From UBA1479 sp040218445 (GTDB lineage Bacteria; Pseudomonadota; Alphaproteobacteria; Rhodospirillales; Casp-alpha2), in the NCBI GenBank assembly GCA_040218445.1, contig JAVJRK010000004.1:1-64000 (forward strand): DNA of 64,000 nt, given 5' to 3'. Below, piece by piece: positions 17,501 to 26,262 of the stretch. Position numbers and translations under genes: made by a program. The notes under the pieces are model-generated. The model did no database searches. It had not been told where the DNA came from and saw only the letters and a list, made by a program, of their open reading frames with translations. Positions within the stretch are counted from its first letter, which is position 1. Each line of letters opens with the position of its first letter.

Positions 17501-18445
17501 TTAAGCCGCCGGCCGGTCGGCCAGGGCGCGGCCGCGCGGGACAGACCGGATATGGCCGCCGGTTGCGGCTTCGGGCAAGGCCGCGATGTCTTCGGCCACG
17601 GCCAGCAGGCGTTCCAGGTCAATCCCCGTTTCGATGCCCATGTTGCCGAAGGTGAAAACCAGATCTTCGCTGGCCGTGTTGCCGGTCGCACCCGGCGCGA
17701 AGGGGCAGCCGCCCAATCCCGCCGCCGCCGCGTCGAACACCCGCACCCCCGCCTGATAGGCATACAGCGCGTTGCTGACGCCCAGGCCGAAGGTGTCGTG
17801 ACCATGAAAGGCCCAGCCGCAATTGGCCCCGCCGTAGGCAGCGATGACTTTTTCGAACAAGGCGGCCACCTGATCGGGAAAGGCCCGGCCCGTGGTATCA
17901 CACAGGCCAATCTCCATTGGGAAAGACGATGCCGTTGCGCGGTCCAGGCAGGCCATCACGGCATCCACCGGAACCCGGCCTTCGAACGGACAATCGAACG
18001 CCGTCGCCACGTTCAGGCGAAGCTGAAAACCGTCCACGTCGCGGACCAGGCCCAAAACCTCATCGAATTCGGCCAGACTGTCGGCAACGGGCCGGCGCAC
18101 GTTGCCCTGGTTGTGACTTTCCGTGACGGAAAACACATAGACCAGATCGGTGATCCCGGCTTCCAGGGCACGGCGCACACCGGTCACATTGGGAACCAGG
18201 GCGCAAATGCGCGCCCCTTCGGGCCGCGTCACGGCAGCATGCAGGTCCGCCGTATCGGCCATTTGGGGCACGGCCTTGGGGCTGACGAAGGCGCCCGCTT
18301 CGATCCGCCGGAATCCGGCGGCAAACAGATCATCGACCACTTTGACCTTGGTTTCCGTGGGAATCCAGGGGCCGACGGCCTGAAACCCGTCGCGCGGTGC
18401 CACGTCGACGATATCGACCCGGTCCCGATTGGCGTTGTTCCTCAT
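17501..18445 (-). CDS. HMG-CoA lyase family protein
   Basis: A 314-residue TIM-barrel lyase of the HMGL-like family. The N-terminal DVAPRDGFQ block holds the catalytic Arg-Asp pair. HGHDTFGLG supplies metal-binding histidines, and GGCPFAPGATGN is the glycine-rich loop with the active cysteine of true HMG-CoA lyases. The start ATG overlaps the stop of the CoA-transferase gene by one base (TGATG), so the two are translationally coupled. With a CoA-transferase and LysR partner, the substrate is more likely a 3-hydroxy-3-methylglutaryl-like or citramalyl-like CoA ester taken up as a free acid than the leucine pathway intermediate; that is inference. Confidence 0.82.
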   Translation of the reverse strand: MRNNANRDRVDIVDVAPRDGFQAVGPWIPTETKVKVVDDLFAAGFRRIEAGAFVSPKAVPQMADTADLHAAVTRPEGARICALVPNVTGVRRALEAGITDLVYVFSVTESHNQGNVRRPVADSLAEFDEVLGLVRDVDGFQLRLNVATAFDCPFEGRVPVDAVMACLDRATASSFPMEIGLCDTTGRAFPDQVAALFEKVIAAYGGANCGWAFHGHDTFGLGVSNALYAYQAGVRVFDAAAAGLGGCPFAPGATGNTASEDLVFTFGNMGIETGIDLERLLAVAEDIAALPEAATGGHIRSVPRGRALADRPAA

Positions 18446-19713
18446 CAGATCACTCCCTTTTCCTGCAGGCCGGCCAAGGCATCCGCATCCAGACCCAGAA
18501 TATTGCCGTAAACCGCCCGGTTGTGGCCGCCCACGACAGGACCGGCCCAGGCAATGCCGCCGGCGTTGTCGTCCCCCATATGGGGCACCACGCCGGGATG
18601 CAGGGTCGGGCCCAACTGCGGGTCGTCGACCGTGCGGATCATGTCCCGCGCCAGGTATTGGGCATCTTCGGCGCAATCGGCGATGGTGAACACGCGGGTC
18701 GCCGGAATGTCCGCACCGGCCAACTGTTTTTCCAGTTCCGCAACATCCAGAGTCCGGGTCCAGGCGCCGATTTCCGCATCCAGTTCCGCCATATGCTTGA
18801 CCCGGGACTGGTTGTCGGCAAAACGGGGGTCGTTCGGAAGGTCGGGCTTGCCCATCAGAGCCGACAGCCGTGCCAGCAACGGATCCGAATTGGCGCCGAT
18901 GATGATCCATTCCCCGCCCTTGGACGGATAGGCGTTGGACGGGGCCGTGGTCGGCAGGGTCGAGCCGGAAGGCTGGCGCACGGCGCCGAGGGCACCATAT
19001 TCGGGCAGGCATCCTTCAAGCAGGGAAAACACCGATTCCGTCAAGGCCGCATCGACCACCCGGCCACGCCCGGCCGCATCGCCCAGGCGCCCGCGTTCCC
19101 ACAAGGCCGACAGCATGCCGATGGCGGCATAAAGCCCCGCCACCATGTCGCCCAGGCTGACCCCCGTGCGGACCGGCGGAAGATCGGTCATGCCCGGGGG
19201 AAAGGCCGTCAAATGACGCAAGCCCCCGATGGCTTCGCCGATCACGCCGAACGCCGCCTGGGTGCTGCGCGGGCCGGTTTGGCCATAGCCGGAAATTCGG
19301 GTGAACACGCAGCCGGGGCTGATCTCCTCGATCACGTCGGGCCCCAGACCGAATTTTTCCAACTGACCCGGTTTGAAATTTTCGACCACCGCATCGGCCT
19401 GGGCGATCAGGCCTTTGACCAGATCGATGCCTTCCGGCGATTTCAGATTGGCGGTCACGCACAGCTTGTTGCGCCCATGCACGGACCACCACAGGGACTG
19501 GCCGTTCTTTTGCGTCCCCCAGGACCGCACGGGGTCGCCCTTGACCGGCGGCTCAACCTTGATGACCCGGGCACCCAGATCGGCCAGCACCCGCGTGCAG
19601 AACGGGGCGGCGACGAAATGTCCCAGTTCGACCACGCATAATCCGGCAAGCGGGCCGCCCGGACCATCGGGCAGAATTGAAGGATCGGTGGTGTCAGGCT
19701 GAGCCGTGGTCAT
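18445..19713 (-). CDS. CaiB/BaiF family CoA-transferase
   Basis: A 422-residue class III CoA-transferase, recognised from VVELGHFVAAPF, LGARVIKVEPP, TANLKSPEGI, DAVVENFKPG, SGYGQTGP and VDAALTESVF. Family III enzymes form aspartyl-CoA intermediates through an Asp in a motif of the form G(F/Y)D...QA.SG. Here that stretch reads AFGVIGEAIGG, with G156 where the Asp would be and E160 nearby, so the nucleophile is not evident. The gene heads an operon with the HMG-CoA-lyase-like and LysR genes. Upstream is an AT-rich block with nested inverted repeats. The donor and acceptor acids cannot be told from sequence. Confidence 0.83.
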   Translation of the reverse strand: MTTAQPDTTDPSILPDGPGGPLAGLCVVELGHFVAAPFCTRVLADLGARVIKVEPPVKGDPVRSWGTQKNGQSLWWSVHGRNKLCVTANLKSPEGIDLVKGLIAQADAVVENFKPGQLEKFGLGPDVIEEISPGCVFTRISGYGQTGPRSTQAAFGVIGEAIGGLRHLTAFPPGMTDLPPVRTGVSLGDMVAGLYAAIGMLSALWERGRLGDAAGRGRVVDAALTESVFSLLEGCLPEYGALGAVRQPSGSTLPTTAPSNAYPSKGGEWIIIGANSDPLLARLSALMGKPDLPNDPRFADNQSRVKHMAELDAEIGAWTRTLDVAELEKQLAGADIPATRVFTIADCAEDAQYLARDMIRTVDDPQLGPTLHPGVVPHMGDDNAGGIAWAGPVVGGHNRAVYGNILGLDADALAGLQEKGVI

Positions 19714-19755
19714 GGAAGGGGATGCTCCGTCGGTGGGGTCGTTTCGGTATGGGAT

Positions 19756-19800
19756 GTCTTTAATCGCATTTTTAATTTGATAAAATTAGAATTTAAAGAC
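19756..19800. promoter_or_regulatory. AT-rich nested palindrome upstream of the CoA-transferase operon
   Basis: GTCTTTAA (19756-19763) and TTAAAGAC (19793-19800) are perfect inverted arms. Inside them TAATTT (19773-19778) and AAATTA (19783-19788) form a second dyad. The 128-base gap between the CoA-transferase start and the methyltransferase-like stop is strongly AT-rich against the GC-rich flanks. This fits a promoter and operator, possibly for the operon's LysR protein. Confidence 0.5.
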
Positions 19801-19841
19801 GTTAATAATCGCAATATGAGATAATACGTCAATCGCCGCGA

Positions 19842-20363
19842 TCATGCCGTATAGAGATACACCGCCGAGCGATGCAGGTCGTCGACCCGCGTTTCATGAA
19901 CCGGGGTCCAGCCCGGCAGGGCAAATGTATTGGACAAAACATGCGTTCCCGGCCGCAGGCGATCGGCCAGAACCGGGGCAAGTTTGGCCATGGCCGGCGG
20001 GCACAGGAAACAGACGGCGAGGTCCGCTTTTTCAAGCTCCGCGCGGCGCACATCGCCGAACCATACATCCAGGTTTTTCGGGCCGAACAAAGACGCGCGC
20101 AGGCGGCAGACCGCCCAAGGCAGGGGCGAAACTTCGATCGCGATGACGCGGGCCCCCGGAAATTGTCGCGCCAGGGCTTGCGCCAAGCCGCCCCATCCCG
20201 CGCCAAGCTCATAAATAACCGACGGATCCAGGTCCTCGATCATGGCAAACATTCGGCTGCGCACGGCGGGCGATGTCGGCATGGGCGGCACCCCTGTCCA
20301 AAGCGTGCCGCCAAGGATCAAGGCAATGGCCGCAACGACCGGGAAAAGCACGAAAAATTCCAT
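19842..20363 (-). CDS. Membrane-anchored SAM-methyltransferase-like protein
   Basis: A 173-residue protein. One N-terminal membrane segment (about residues 4-24) is followed by a Rossmann-type methyltransferase core: motif I is YELGAGWGGLA (about 52-62), the acidic end of strand 2 is AIEVSP (about 75-80), and DVRRAELEKADLAVCFL is the motif III-IV region. It is shorter than most class I methyltransferases and ends soon after motif VI. The target is unknown. ATG 20363 is chosen over GTG 20375; neither has a clear Shine-Dalgarno. Confidence 0.6.
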   Translation of the reverse strand: MEFFVLFPVVAAIALILGGTLWTGVPPMPTSPAVRSRMFAMIEDLDPSVIYELGAGWGGLAQALARQFPGARVIAIEVSPLPWAVCRLRASLFGPKNLDVWFGDVRRAELEKADLAVCFLCPPAMAKLAPVLADRLRPGTHVLSNTFALPGWTPVHETRVDDLHRSAVYLYTA

Positions 20364-20453
20364 CGACAGAACCACTTTTCGCGGTCAAATTACCGCCCCA
20401 TATTAAGTGTCACCCTGGAACGTAAAAAGCAAACCGGGGCGAGGGAAGAAAAC

Positions 20454-20879
20454 ATGTTTTTCAAAAGCGCGGCAAAAAAGATGAGCCAGCTGGGCAAGCC
20501 GGTCGATCCCAACTGGGTGCGCAACGACAAAGGCAAGTTCTATCGCTTCATCAATCTCGTGCCGGAAGAAAAGAACCTGGAAGGACAATCGGGGGTCTTC
20601 GTGATCTGGCACGGCGGCGTACGCCCGGCCTGGGTGTTCGTCGGCACGTCGCGCAACCTTGCCCGTGACCTGCAATGGTGCAAGGACAACGAAGACATCA
20701 TGCACTTCGAACGCTTCGGCGGCCTGTTCGTCAGCTGGTGCTTCATCCGCAAGGAATTCCAGGCAGGGGCCGCGCGCTATCTGACGCAGGTGGCCAAGCC
20801 CCAGGTGGAAAACCCGCTTGCCCCCACCGCCGCCGTAGAAGCCATCCCCGTCATGCTGCCGGGCGCCAAGCCCGCATAA
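20454..20879 (+). CDS. Hypothetical protein, weakly GIY-YIG-like
   Basis: A 141-residue protein with start ATG 20454 preceded by GAGGGAAGA. The central part reads GVFVIWHGGVRPAWVFVGT, then SRNLARDL. This pattern (a hydrophobic strand, a short turn, VFVG, then an Asn-Leu-Arg helix) recalls the core of GIY-YIG domains (VYVI...YVGQT.NL..RL), but the Gly-Ile-Tyr and Tyr-Ile-Gly residues themselves are replaced. I do not recognise a family. The C-terminus is a disordered-looking A/P-rich tail. It is divergent from the methyltransferase-like gene. Confidence 0.55.
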   Translation: MFFKSAAKKMSQLGKPVDPNWVRNDKGKFYRFINLVPEEKNLEGQSGVFVIWHGGVRPAWVFVGTSRNLARDLQWCKDNEDIMHFERFGGLFVSWCFIRKEFQAGAARYLTQVAKPQVENPLAPTAAVEAIPVMLPGAKPA

Positions 20880-20962
20880 GGCCCCCGGGCTTTTTCGCAC
20901 CGGGATTTCCCTTCCCCGCCTTCGCCAACCGCCACCTGAAAATTACCCTTGACCAAATCAAT

Positions 20963-20978
20963 CAGAATGACCATTCTG
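20963..20978. promoter_or_regulatory. Predicted TetR operator, autoregulatory position
   Basis: CAGAATG-AC-CATTCTG is a perfect 16-base dyad (7-base arms) ending 5 bases before the tetR start codon. A TTGACC lies just upstream at about 20949-20954. The position between the -35 element and the start codon is typical of self-repression. Confidence 0.6.
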
Positions 20979-20983
20979 GTTAC

Positions 20984-21568
20984 ATGGTACGCACACGTGA
21001 ATTCTGTCCCGACGACGCCCTCGACAAGGCCATGAACCTGTTTTGGGAGCGCGGCTATCAGCATACCTCCATGGAGGACCTGGTTCAGCATACGGGCGTC
21101 AGCCGCTATGGCCTGTACGGAACCTTCGGCAACAAGGACGACATCTATCGCCAGGCGCTGATGCGCTACACCGAGATGATGAAGGACGAAATGCAGAAGC
21201 ACCTGCGCAAGCCGGGCGCCGGGCGCAGGGAACTGGAAGCCTACTTCAATTACATCGGCGAATTCATCGCATCCGACGCCGGGCAGCGCGGCTGCATGGT
21301 CTGCAACACGGCCAACGAATTGGCGCCGCACGACCCTGAAATGGCCGCCCATATGAAAACCCTGTGGGATAACCTGCGTGAACTGTTGGAGCAGGTGATC
21401 GCCCAGGGCCAAAAAGACGGCGATATCCGCGGCGACATCCCGGCCCACGACCTGACCATGGTGCTGTTCACCATGGAACAGGGCATGGCGGGCCTTCACC
21501 GCATCGGCTGGACCGTCGAAGACCTGACCCCCTGTTTCCGCACCTATCTGAAGTTTCTCGACGGGTAG
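20984..21568 (+). CDS. TetR/AcrR family regulator
   Basis: A 194-residue repressor. The N-terminal helix-turn-helix spans about residues 10-55: ALDKAMNLFWERGYQHTS, then MEDLVQHTGVSRYGLYGTFG, then KDDIYRQAL. The effector domain holds RGCMVCNTANEL, a block shared by TetR_C members of the AcrR/NemR-like group, with two cysteines (CMVC) that could respond to electrophiles. A perfect palindrome sits just before its start. It is 110 bases upstream of, and collinear with, the RND permease operon and probably controls it. Confidence 0.88.
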   Translation: MVRTREFCPDDALDKAMNLFWERGYQHTSMEDLVQHTGVSRYGLYGTFGNKDDIYRQALMRYTEMMKDEMQKHLRKPGAGRRELEAYFNYIGEFIASDAGQRGCMVCNTANELAPHDPEMAAHMKTLWDNLRELLEQVIAQGQKDGDIRGDIPAHDLTMVLFTMEQGMAGLHRIGWTVEDLTPCFRTYLKFLDG

Positions 21569-21678
21569 GCGCGGCTTGTCATCATCCTGATATTTTTTTG
21601 ACCCAAAACAGAACGATAATTCTTGAATAACCCGGATGTCTGTCCGGTTAATCGGTTCCAAGAGGAGGGGCCCCGATC

Positions 21679-24039
21679 ATGACCCATACGTTTGCCGACC
21701 GCTTTGCCCTGGCGCTGGCGGATATCGTTATCCGCCGCCGCTGGCTGGTCATCCTGTTCACCGTGCTGGCCGTCGGGGCCGCCGCTTCCGGCGGGCGGTT
21801 CCTTGAGTTTTCCAACAACTACCGGGTGTTCTTCGGCCAGGACAACCCGGACCTGATCGCGTTCGAGGAGTTCCAAGCGACCTATACCAAGAACGACAAC
21901 ATCCTGTTCGTGATCCAGGCCAAGGACGGCAAGCTGTTCACGGGCCGCCATGTGGAAGCGATCGAACGGGCCACGGCCGAGGCCTGGAAGATCCCCTATG
22001 CGATCCGCGTCGATTCCGTGACCAACTTTCAGCACACCTGGGCGAACGGCGACGACCTGACGGTCGAGGATTTATACCGGGACGGACGGGCCATGACCCA
22101 GGGCGAGCGGGACCGCCGGCTTGCCCTTGCCCTGGCCGAACCGCTTTTGGCCGGAAACCTGATTTCCCCCGACGCCAGAACCACCGGCATCAACGTGGTT
22201 TTGCAGTATCCCGAAAAAAGCCTGACTGAAGTGCCCGCCGCCGCCGCCAAGGCGCGCGAGATCGCGGCCCAAATCCGCAGCGATTATCCCGAGCTGACCG
22301 TCGCCCTTTCCGGTGTGTCCATGCTGAACAACGCCTTTGGCGAGTCGGGCCAAACCGATGCGGCGACCCTGATCCCCATCATGTATGCCGTGCTGCTGGT
22401 AATCATGATCGTCAGCCTGCGGTCGTTCACCGGCACGGTGGCGACGCTGCTGGTGATCGGCTTTTCCACGGCCACGGCCATGGGCATCGCCGGCACCATG
22501 GGCATCAAGCTGACCCCCATTTCCGTCACCGGGCCGACCATCATCCTGACCCTTGCCATCGCCGACAGCATTCACCTGTTGTCGACCATGCTGACCCTGA
22601 TGCGCCAGGGCATGGACAAGCACGAAGCCTTGCGCGAGACCGTGCGCATCAACTTCGTCGCCGTTTCGGTAACCAGTCTGACGACCATCGTCGGCTTCCT
22701 GGCGATGAATTTTTCCGACGCCCCGCCATTCCACGACCTGGGCAACATCACCGCCATGGGCATCGCCGCCGCCTGGGCCTATTCGATCCTTTTCCTGCCG
22801 GCGGTGGTCAGCATCCTGCCCGTGCGGGTCAAGGCCCAGGCGACCTATAAATCCTGGGCCGACCGGGCGCTGGATAATCTGGCGGAATTCGTGATCCGCC
22901 GGTCGCGGCCGATCCTGATCGGGTTCGGCGCCGCCGCCGTTGCCCTGATCGCCCTGATCCCGACCATCGATCTGGACGACCAATGGGTGAAGTACTTCGA
23001 CCACCGGGTGCCGTTCCGGGGCGATGCGGAATTCGCCATCGAACATCTTTCGGGCCTGTATCCCATCGAATATTCGGTCAAGGCCCGGGGCCCCCAGGGC
23101 ATCAATGATCCGGTCTATCTGCAAAACCTGGAAAAATTCACAGGCTGGCTCCGCCAACAGCCGGAAGTCCGCCATGTCTACAGCTATACGGACATCATCA
23201 AGCGGCTGAACAAAAACATGCACGGCGATGACGATACTTTTCATCGCATCCCCGAGGACCGCGAACTGGCGGCGCAGTACCTGCTGTTGTTCGAACTCAG
23301 CCTGCCCTACGGCCTGGACCTGAACGACCGCATCAATATCGACAAATCCGCGACCCGCGTGACGGCGACGTTGGACGATATTTCCACGGTCGAGCTTCGG
23401 GCCTTCCTGACCCGTTCGGCGGATTGGCTGAAGACCCACACGCCCGATTACATGCACGCCCGCCCGACCAGTGCGTCGGTGATGTTTGCCCATATATCGG
23501 AACGCAACATCCTGTCCATGCTGCGGGGCAATGCCGTGGCGTTGGTCCTGATCGCGGGCATCATGGCCCTGGCCCTGCGCTCGATCCCGATCGGTGCCTT
23601 TTCGGTCATCCCCAACGCCGTGCCGGTCCTGATGACCTTCGGCGTCTGGGCGATCCTGGTCGGCCAGGTCGGCATGGCATCGGCCACGGTTCTGGCGACG
23701 GCGCTGGGCATCGTCGTCGACGATACCGTGCACTTCCTATCGAAGTACCTGCGCGGGCGCAGGGAAAAGGGGCTCAGCCCCGAAGATGCCGTGCGCTACG
23801 CCTTTTCCATGGTCGGCAAGGCCATCACCACGACCACGGTGATCCTGGCCGTCGGGTTTTCCGTGCTGGCCGCATCGACCTTCAAGATCAACGCCGAAAT
23901 GGGCCTGTTGACGGCACTCGCCATCGTGCTGGCCCTGGCCTTCGACTTCCTTCTCCTGCCGGCACTGTTGCTGCTCGGCAAATCCAAGAAAAAGGAGCTT
24001 ACGCAAGATGAAACTGTTGCCGTTACCCCGGGCCGTTGA
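21679..24039 (+). CDS. RND/MMPL superfamily transporter (HpnN-like)
   Basis: A 786-residue inner-membrane transporter with two repeats of one plus five membrane segments, each with a large periplasmic loop (about residues 45-215 and 440-600). The proton-relay acidic residues are in IADSIHLL (about 298-305) and VVDDTVHFLSKY (about 683-694). This size and the sterol-sensing-like segments match the MMPL/HpnN branch that moves lipids or hydrophobic compounds rather than the roughly 1,040-residue AcrB branch. GAGGAGG lies upstream of ATG 21679. Its last 32 bases overlap the LolA-like gene. No membrane-fusion protein or TolC gene is present. A TetR gene precedes it. Confidence 0.87.
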   Translation: MTHTFADRFALALADIVIRRRWLVILFTVLAVGAAASGGRFLEFSNNYRVFFGQDNPDLIAFEEFQATYTKNDNILFVIQAKDGKLFTGRHVEAIERATAEAWKIPYAIRVDSVTNFQHTWANGDDLTVEDLYRDGRAMTQGERDRRLALALAEPLLAGNLISPDARTTGINVVLQYPEKSLTEVPAAAAKAREIAAQIRSDYPELTVALSGVSMLNNAFGESGQTDAATLIPIMYAVLLVIMIVSLRSFTGTVATLLVIGFSTATAMGIAGTMGIKLTPISVTGPTIILTLAIADSIHLLSTMLTLMRQGMDKHEALRETVRINFVAVSVTSLTTIVGFLAMNFSDAPPFHDLGNITAMGIAAAWAYSILFLPAVVSILPVRVKAQATYKSWADRALDNLAEFVIRRSRPILIGFGAAAVALIALIPTIDLDDQWVKYFDHRVPFRGDAEFAIEHLSGLYPIEYSVKARGPQGINDPVYLQNLEKFTGWLRQQPEVRHVYSYTDIIKRLNKNMHGDDDTFHRIPEDRELAAQYLLLFELSLPYGLDLNDRINIDKSATRVTATLDDISTVELRAFLTRSADWLKTHTPDYMHARPTSASVMFAHISERNILSMLRGNAVALVLIAGIMALALRSIPIGAFSVIPNAVPVLMTFGVWAILVGQVGMASATVLATALGIVVDDTVHFLSKYLRGRREKGLSPEDAVRYAFSMVGKAITTTTVILAVGFSVLAASTFKINAEMGLLTALAIVLALAFDFLLLPALLLLGKSKKKELTQDETVAVTPGR

Positions 24040-24826
24040 GGCCGCCCTGATCTTCGCCTTCGGGCTGTTCCTGCTGCTGATGGCGCCGGCCCATGCGGAA
24101 GACGCCGCCAAGAAGGGCTTCGAAATCGCCGCCCGGTCCGACCGGTCGGACCGGGACTTCAAGGACAGCCGCGTCGACCTGCACATGGTCCTGCGCAACC
24201 GCGCCGGACAGGAAACCACGCGCCTGTTATCCATCAAGACCCTGGAACTGCCCGACGAGGACGTGGGCGACAAAAGCCTGATCGTGTTTTCCGAGCCCGC
24301 CGACATCGATGGCACGGCCCTGCTGTCCCACGCCAAGATTTTGGACCCGGACGACCAATGGCTGTTCCTGCCGGCGCTTAAGCGGGTCAAGCGGGTGTCG
24401 TCCGTCAACAAGTCCGGGCCGTTCGTGGGGTCGGAATTCGCGTTCGAGGATTTCACCGCCCTGGAACTCAATAAGTTCACCTATGAGTTTCTCAACCAGG
24501 AAGCCTGCGGCGATTTGACCTGCGACGTGCTGGAACGCACGCCCCGGTATGAACATTCCGGCTACACCAAACAGAAAGCCTGGATCGACACCAAGGACTT
24601 CCAGATCCGCAAGGTCGAATTCTACGACCGGCGCGGCGACCTTCTGAAAACCCTGACCCTGCGCGATTATAAGCTCTATCCGCCCCGGTTCTGGCGTGCC
24701 CATCGGCTGGACATGGTCAACCACCAGACCGGCAAGTCCACGGACCTGATCTACAGCGCCTATGAATTCGGCCTGAACCTGGACGACCGTGATTTCGTCA
24801 AGGGTGCGCTGAAACGCCAACGTTAA
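24008..24826 (+). CDS. LolA-like outer membrane lipoprotein-sorting protein
   Basis: A 272-residue protein with a signal peptide (hydrophobic about residues 10-28, ending AHAED) and a LolA-like half-barrel domain. Typical blocks are LLSIKTLELP, SLIVFSEPADIDGTALL, DDQWLFLPALKRVKRV and a late RKVEFYDRRGD. This subgroup (related to PF17131) is repeatedly found beside MMPL-type RND permeases and may carry lipids across the periplasm. AAGGAG lies inside the RND gene 10 bases before ATG 24008, so the 32-base overlap is real and translation is likely coupled. A Cys pair (CGDLTC) could form a disulfide. Confidence 0.82.
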   Translation: MKLLPLPRAVEAALIFAFGLFLLLMAPAHAEDAAKKGFEIAARSDRSDRDFKDSRVDLHMVLRNRAGQETTRLLSIKTLELPDEDVGDKSLIVFSEPADIDGTALLSHAKILDPDDQWLFLPALKRVKRVSSVNKSGPFVGSEFAFEDFTALELNKFTYEFLNQEACGDLTCDVLERTPRYEHSGYTKQKAWIDTKDFQIRKVEFYDRRGDLLKTLTLRDYKLYPPRFWRAHRLDMVNHQTGKSTDLIYSAYEFGLNLDDRDFVKGALKRQR

Positions 24827-24841
24827 GGACCCGCCACTGCC

Positions 24842-26254
24842 ATGCCTTTCGATTGCCCACCGATCCCCTCGGCCGCCGCCGGACGACCCCCTAGTGCCAC
24901 GCTCCGGGCCATGACCCTTACCCTCGTCATGGCCGTGGCACCGGCGGCGGCCACCTTTTTTCGCCGGGATGGGGCCAAGCCGAAACCCACCGGGCAGGGC
25001 GACAGCCCTCTCGCCTTCATTGCCGCCGGGTTTGTGTTCGGCATCGTCCTGGGCCTGGCCGTACTGCTGTTCGAGGTGCTGTTCATCACGCCCGCGGCGG
25101 CGGGTGAAAAGAAACGTCCCTGGAACGACGTCCGGGTTTCCGGCTTCATCGGATCAGAAGTCCGCTGGTTTCCCGAAACGCCCGCGCATGCCGGGCAATA
25201 TGCGGGGGCGGAAGCATCGCTTCTGATCAACCCGGAATTCCGTTGGCGGTCCCAAGACCGGCGCCACCGGGTCGCCTTCGTGCCCTTCGCGCGCTTGGCC
25301 GGGCGCGACGCAGAACGGACCCACGGCGACATCCGCGAGGCCTATCATCTTTACTTGGGGGACGAGGTCGAAATCCTGACCGGTTTCAACAAGGTGTTCT
25401 GGGGGGTCACGGAATCCCGCCATCTGGTCGACATCATCAACCAGACTGATCTGGTCGAGGACACGGACGATGAAGACAAATTGGGCCAGCCCATGATCAA
25501 CATCGCGACCCAGCAGGATTGGGGCCGGCTGGGTCTGTTCATTTTGCCGGGCTTTCGCGAGCGCACCTTCGCAGGCGACACGGGCCGCCTGCGCTCCGGC
25601 AGTCCCGTGGACGAAAATGCTGCCGAATACGAAGCAAGTTTGGGCCGGGCCAATGTGGACCTGGCGCTGCGCTATACCCATGTGATCGGCGATGTGGATT
25701 TGGGCCTGTCCGTCTTTCGCGGCACGGCCCGCGACCCGCGCCTGGTGGCGACCGGCCGCGGCACCCTGGCGCCCTATTACGACACGATCACCCAGGGCGG
25801 GTTGGATTTGCAGTACACCACCAACGCCTGGCTGTGGAAGTTCGAAGGCATCGCGCGGGAGGGCCAGGGCAAAAGCTTCCTCGCCACCGTGTTCGGCTTC
25901 GAATACACGCTCTACCAAATCGCAGGCACCGATGCGGATTTAGGGTTGCTCGCCGAATATCAATACGACGGCCGCGACCCGGCGGACGGGGCCGGGGTGC
26001 TGGCCGACGACGATGTGTTCCTCGGCGCGCGCCTGGCCTTAAACGATATCCAGGACACGCAGGCACTCGCGGGCATGGTCATCGACCGCGACGACGGCAC
26101 GATGTTTTTCTCGGTCGAAATGTCCCGTCGCCTCGGCACCGATTGGAAGGCCGAACTGGAAGCCCGCATGCTGACCAACGTGGACAGCGAAAACGGCGCC
26201 GATCCCTTCCGCCGGGATACGTTTTTGAACGTGCGGCTAAGCCGGTATTTTTAG
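24842..26254 (+). CDS. Predicted outer-membrane beta-barrel protein
   Basis: A 470-residue protein. After a non-standard 50-residue lead there is a strong hydrophobic segment (about residues 57-85) ending ITPAAAGE, which reads as a signal peptide. The rest alternates polar and hydrophobic residues in short strands (for example ANVDLALRYTHV) and ends in VRLSRYF, a C-terminal aromatic typical of outer-membrane barrels. It resembles DUF1302-type barrels found with RND plus LolA-like genes. It starts 15 bases after the LolA-like gene. The true start may be further in, nearer the hydrophobic segment. Confidence 0.7.
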   Translation: MPFDCPPIPSAAAGRPPSATLRAMTLTLVMAVAPAAATFFRRDGAKPKPTGQGDSPLAFIAAGFVFGIVLGLAVLLFEVLFITPAAAGEKKRPWNDVRVSGFIGSEVRWFPETPAHAGQYAGAEASLLINPEFRWRSQDRRHRVAFVPFARLAGRDAERTHGDIREAYHLYLGDEVEILTGFNKVFWGVTESRHLVDIINQTDLVEDTDDEDKLGQPMINIATQQDWGRLGLFILPGFRERTFAGDTGRLRSGSPVDENAAEYEASLGRANVDLALRYTHVIGDVDLGLSVFRGTARDPRLVATGRGTLAPYYDTITQGGLDLQYTTNAWLWKFEGIAREGQGKSFLATVFGFEYTLYQIAGTDADLGLLAEYQYDGRDPADGAGVLADDDVFLGARLALNDIQDTQALAGMVIDRDDGTMFFSVEMSRRLGTDWKAELEARMLTNVDSENGADPFRRDTFLNVRLSRYF

Positions 26255-26262
26255 AAAGTGAC

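Noticed and set aside
22072..23733. 553-codon open frame opposite the RND gene
   Set aside because: His/Asp/Gly-rich antisense shadow; the plus-strand membrane protein explains the region.
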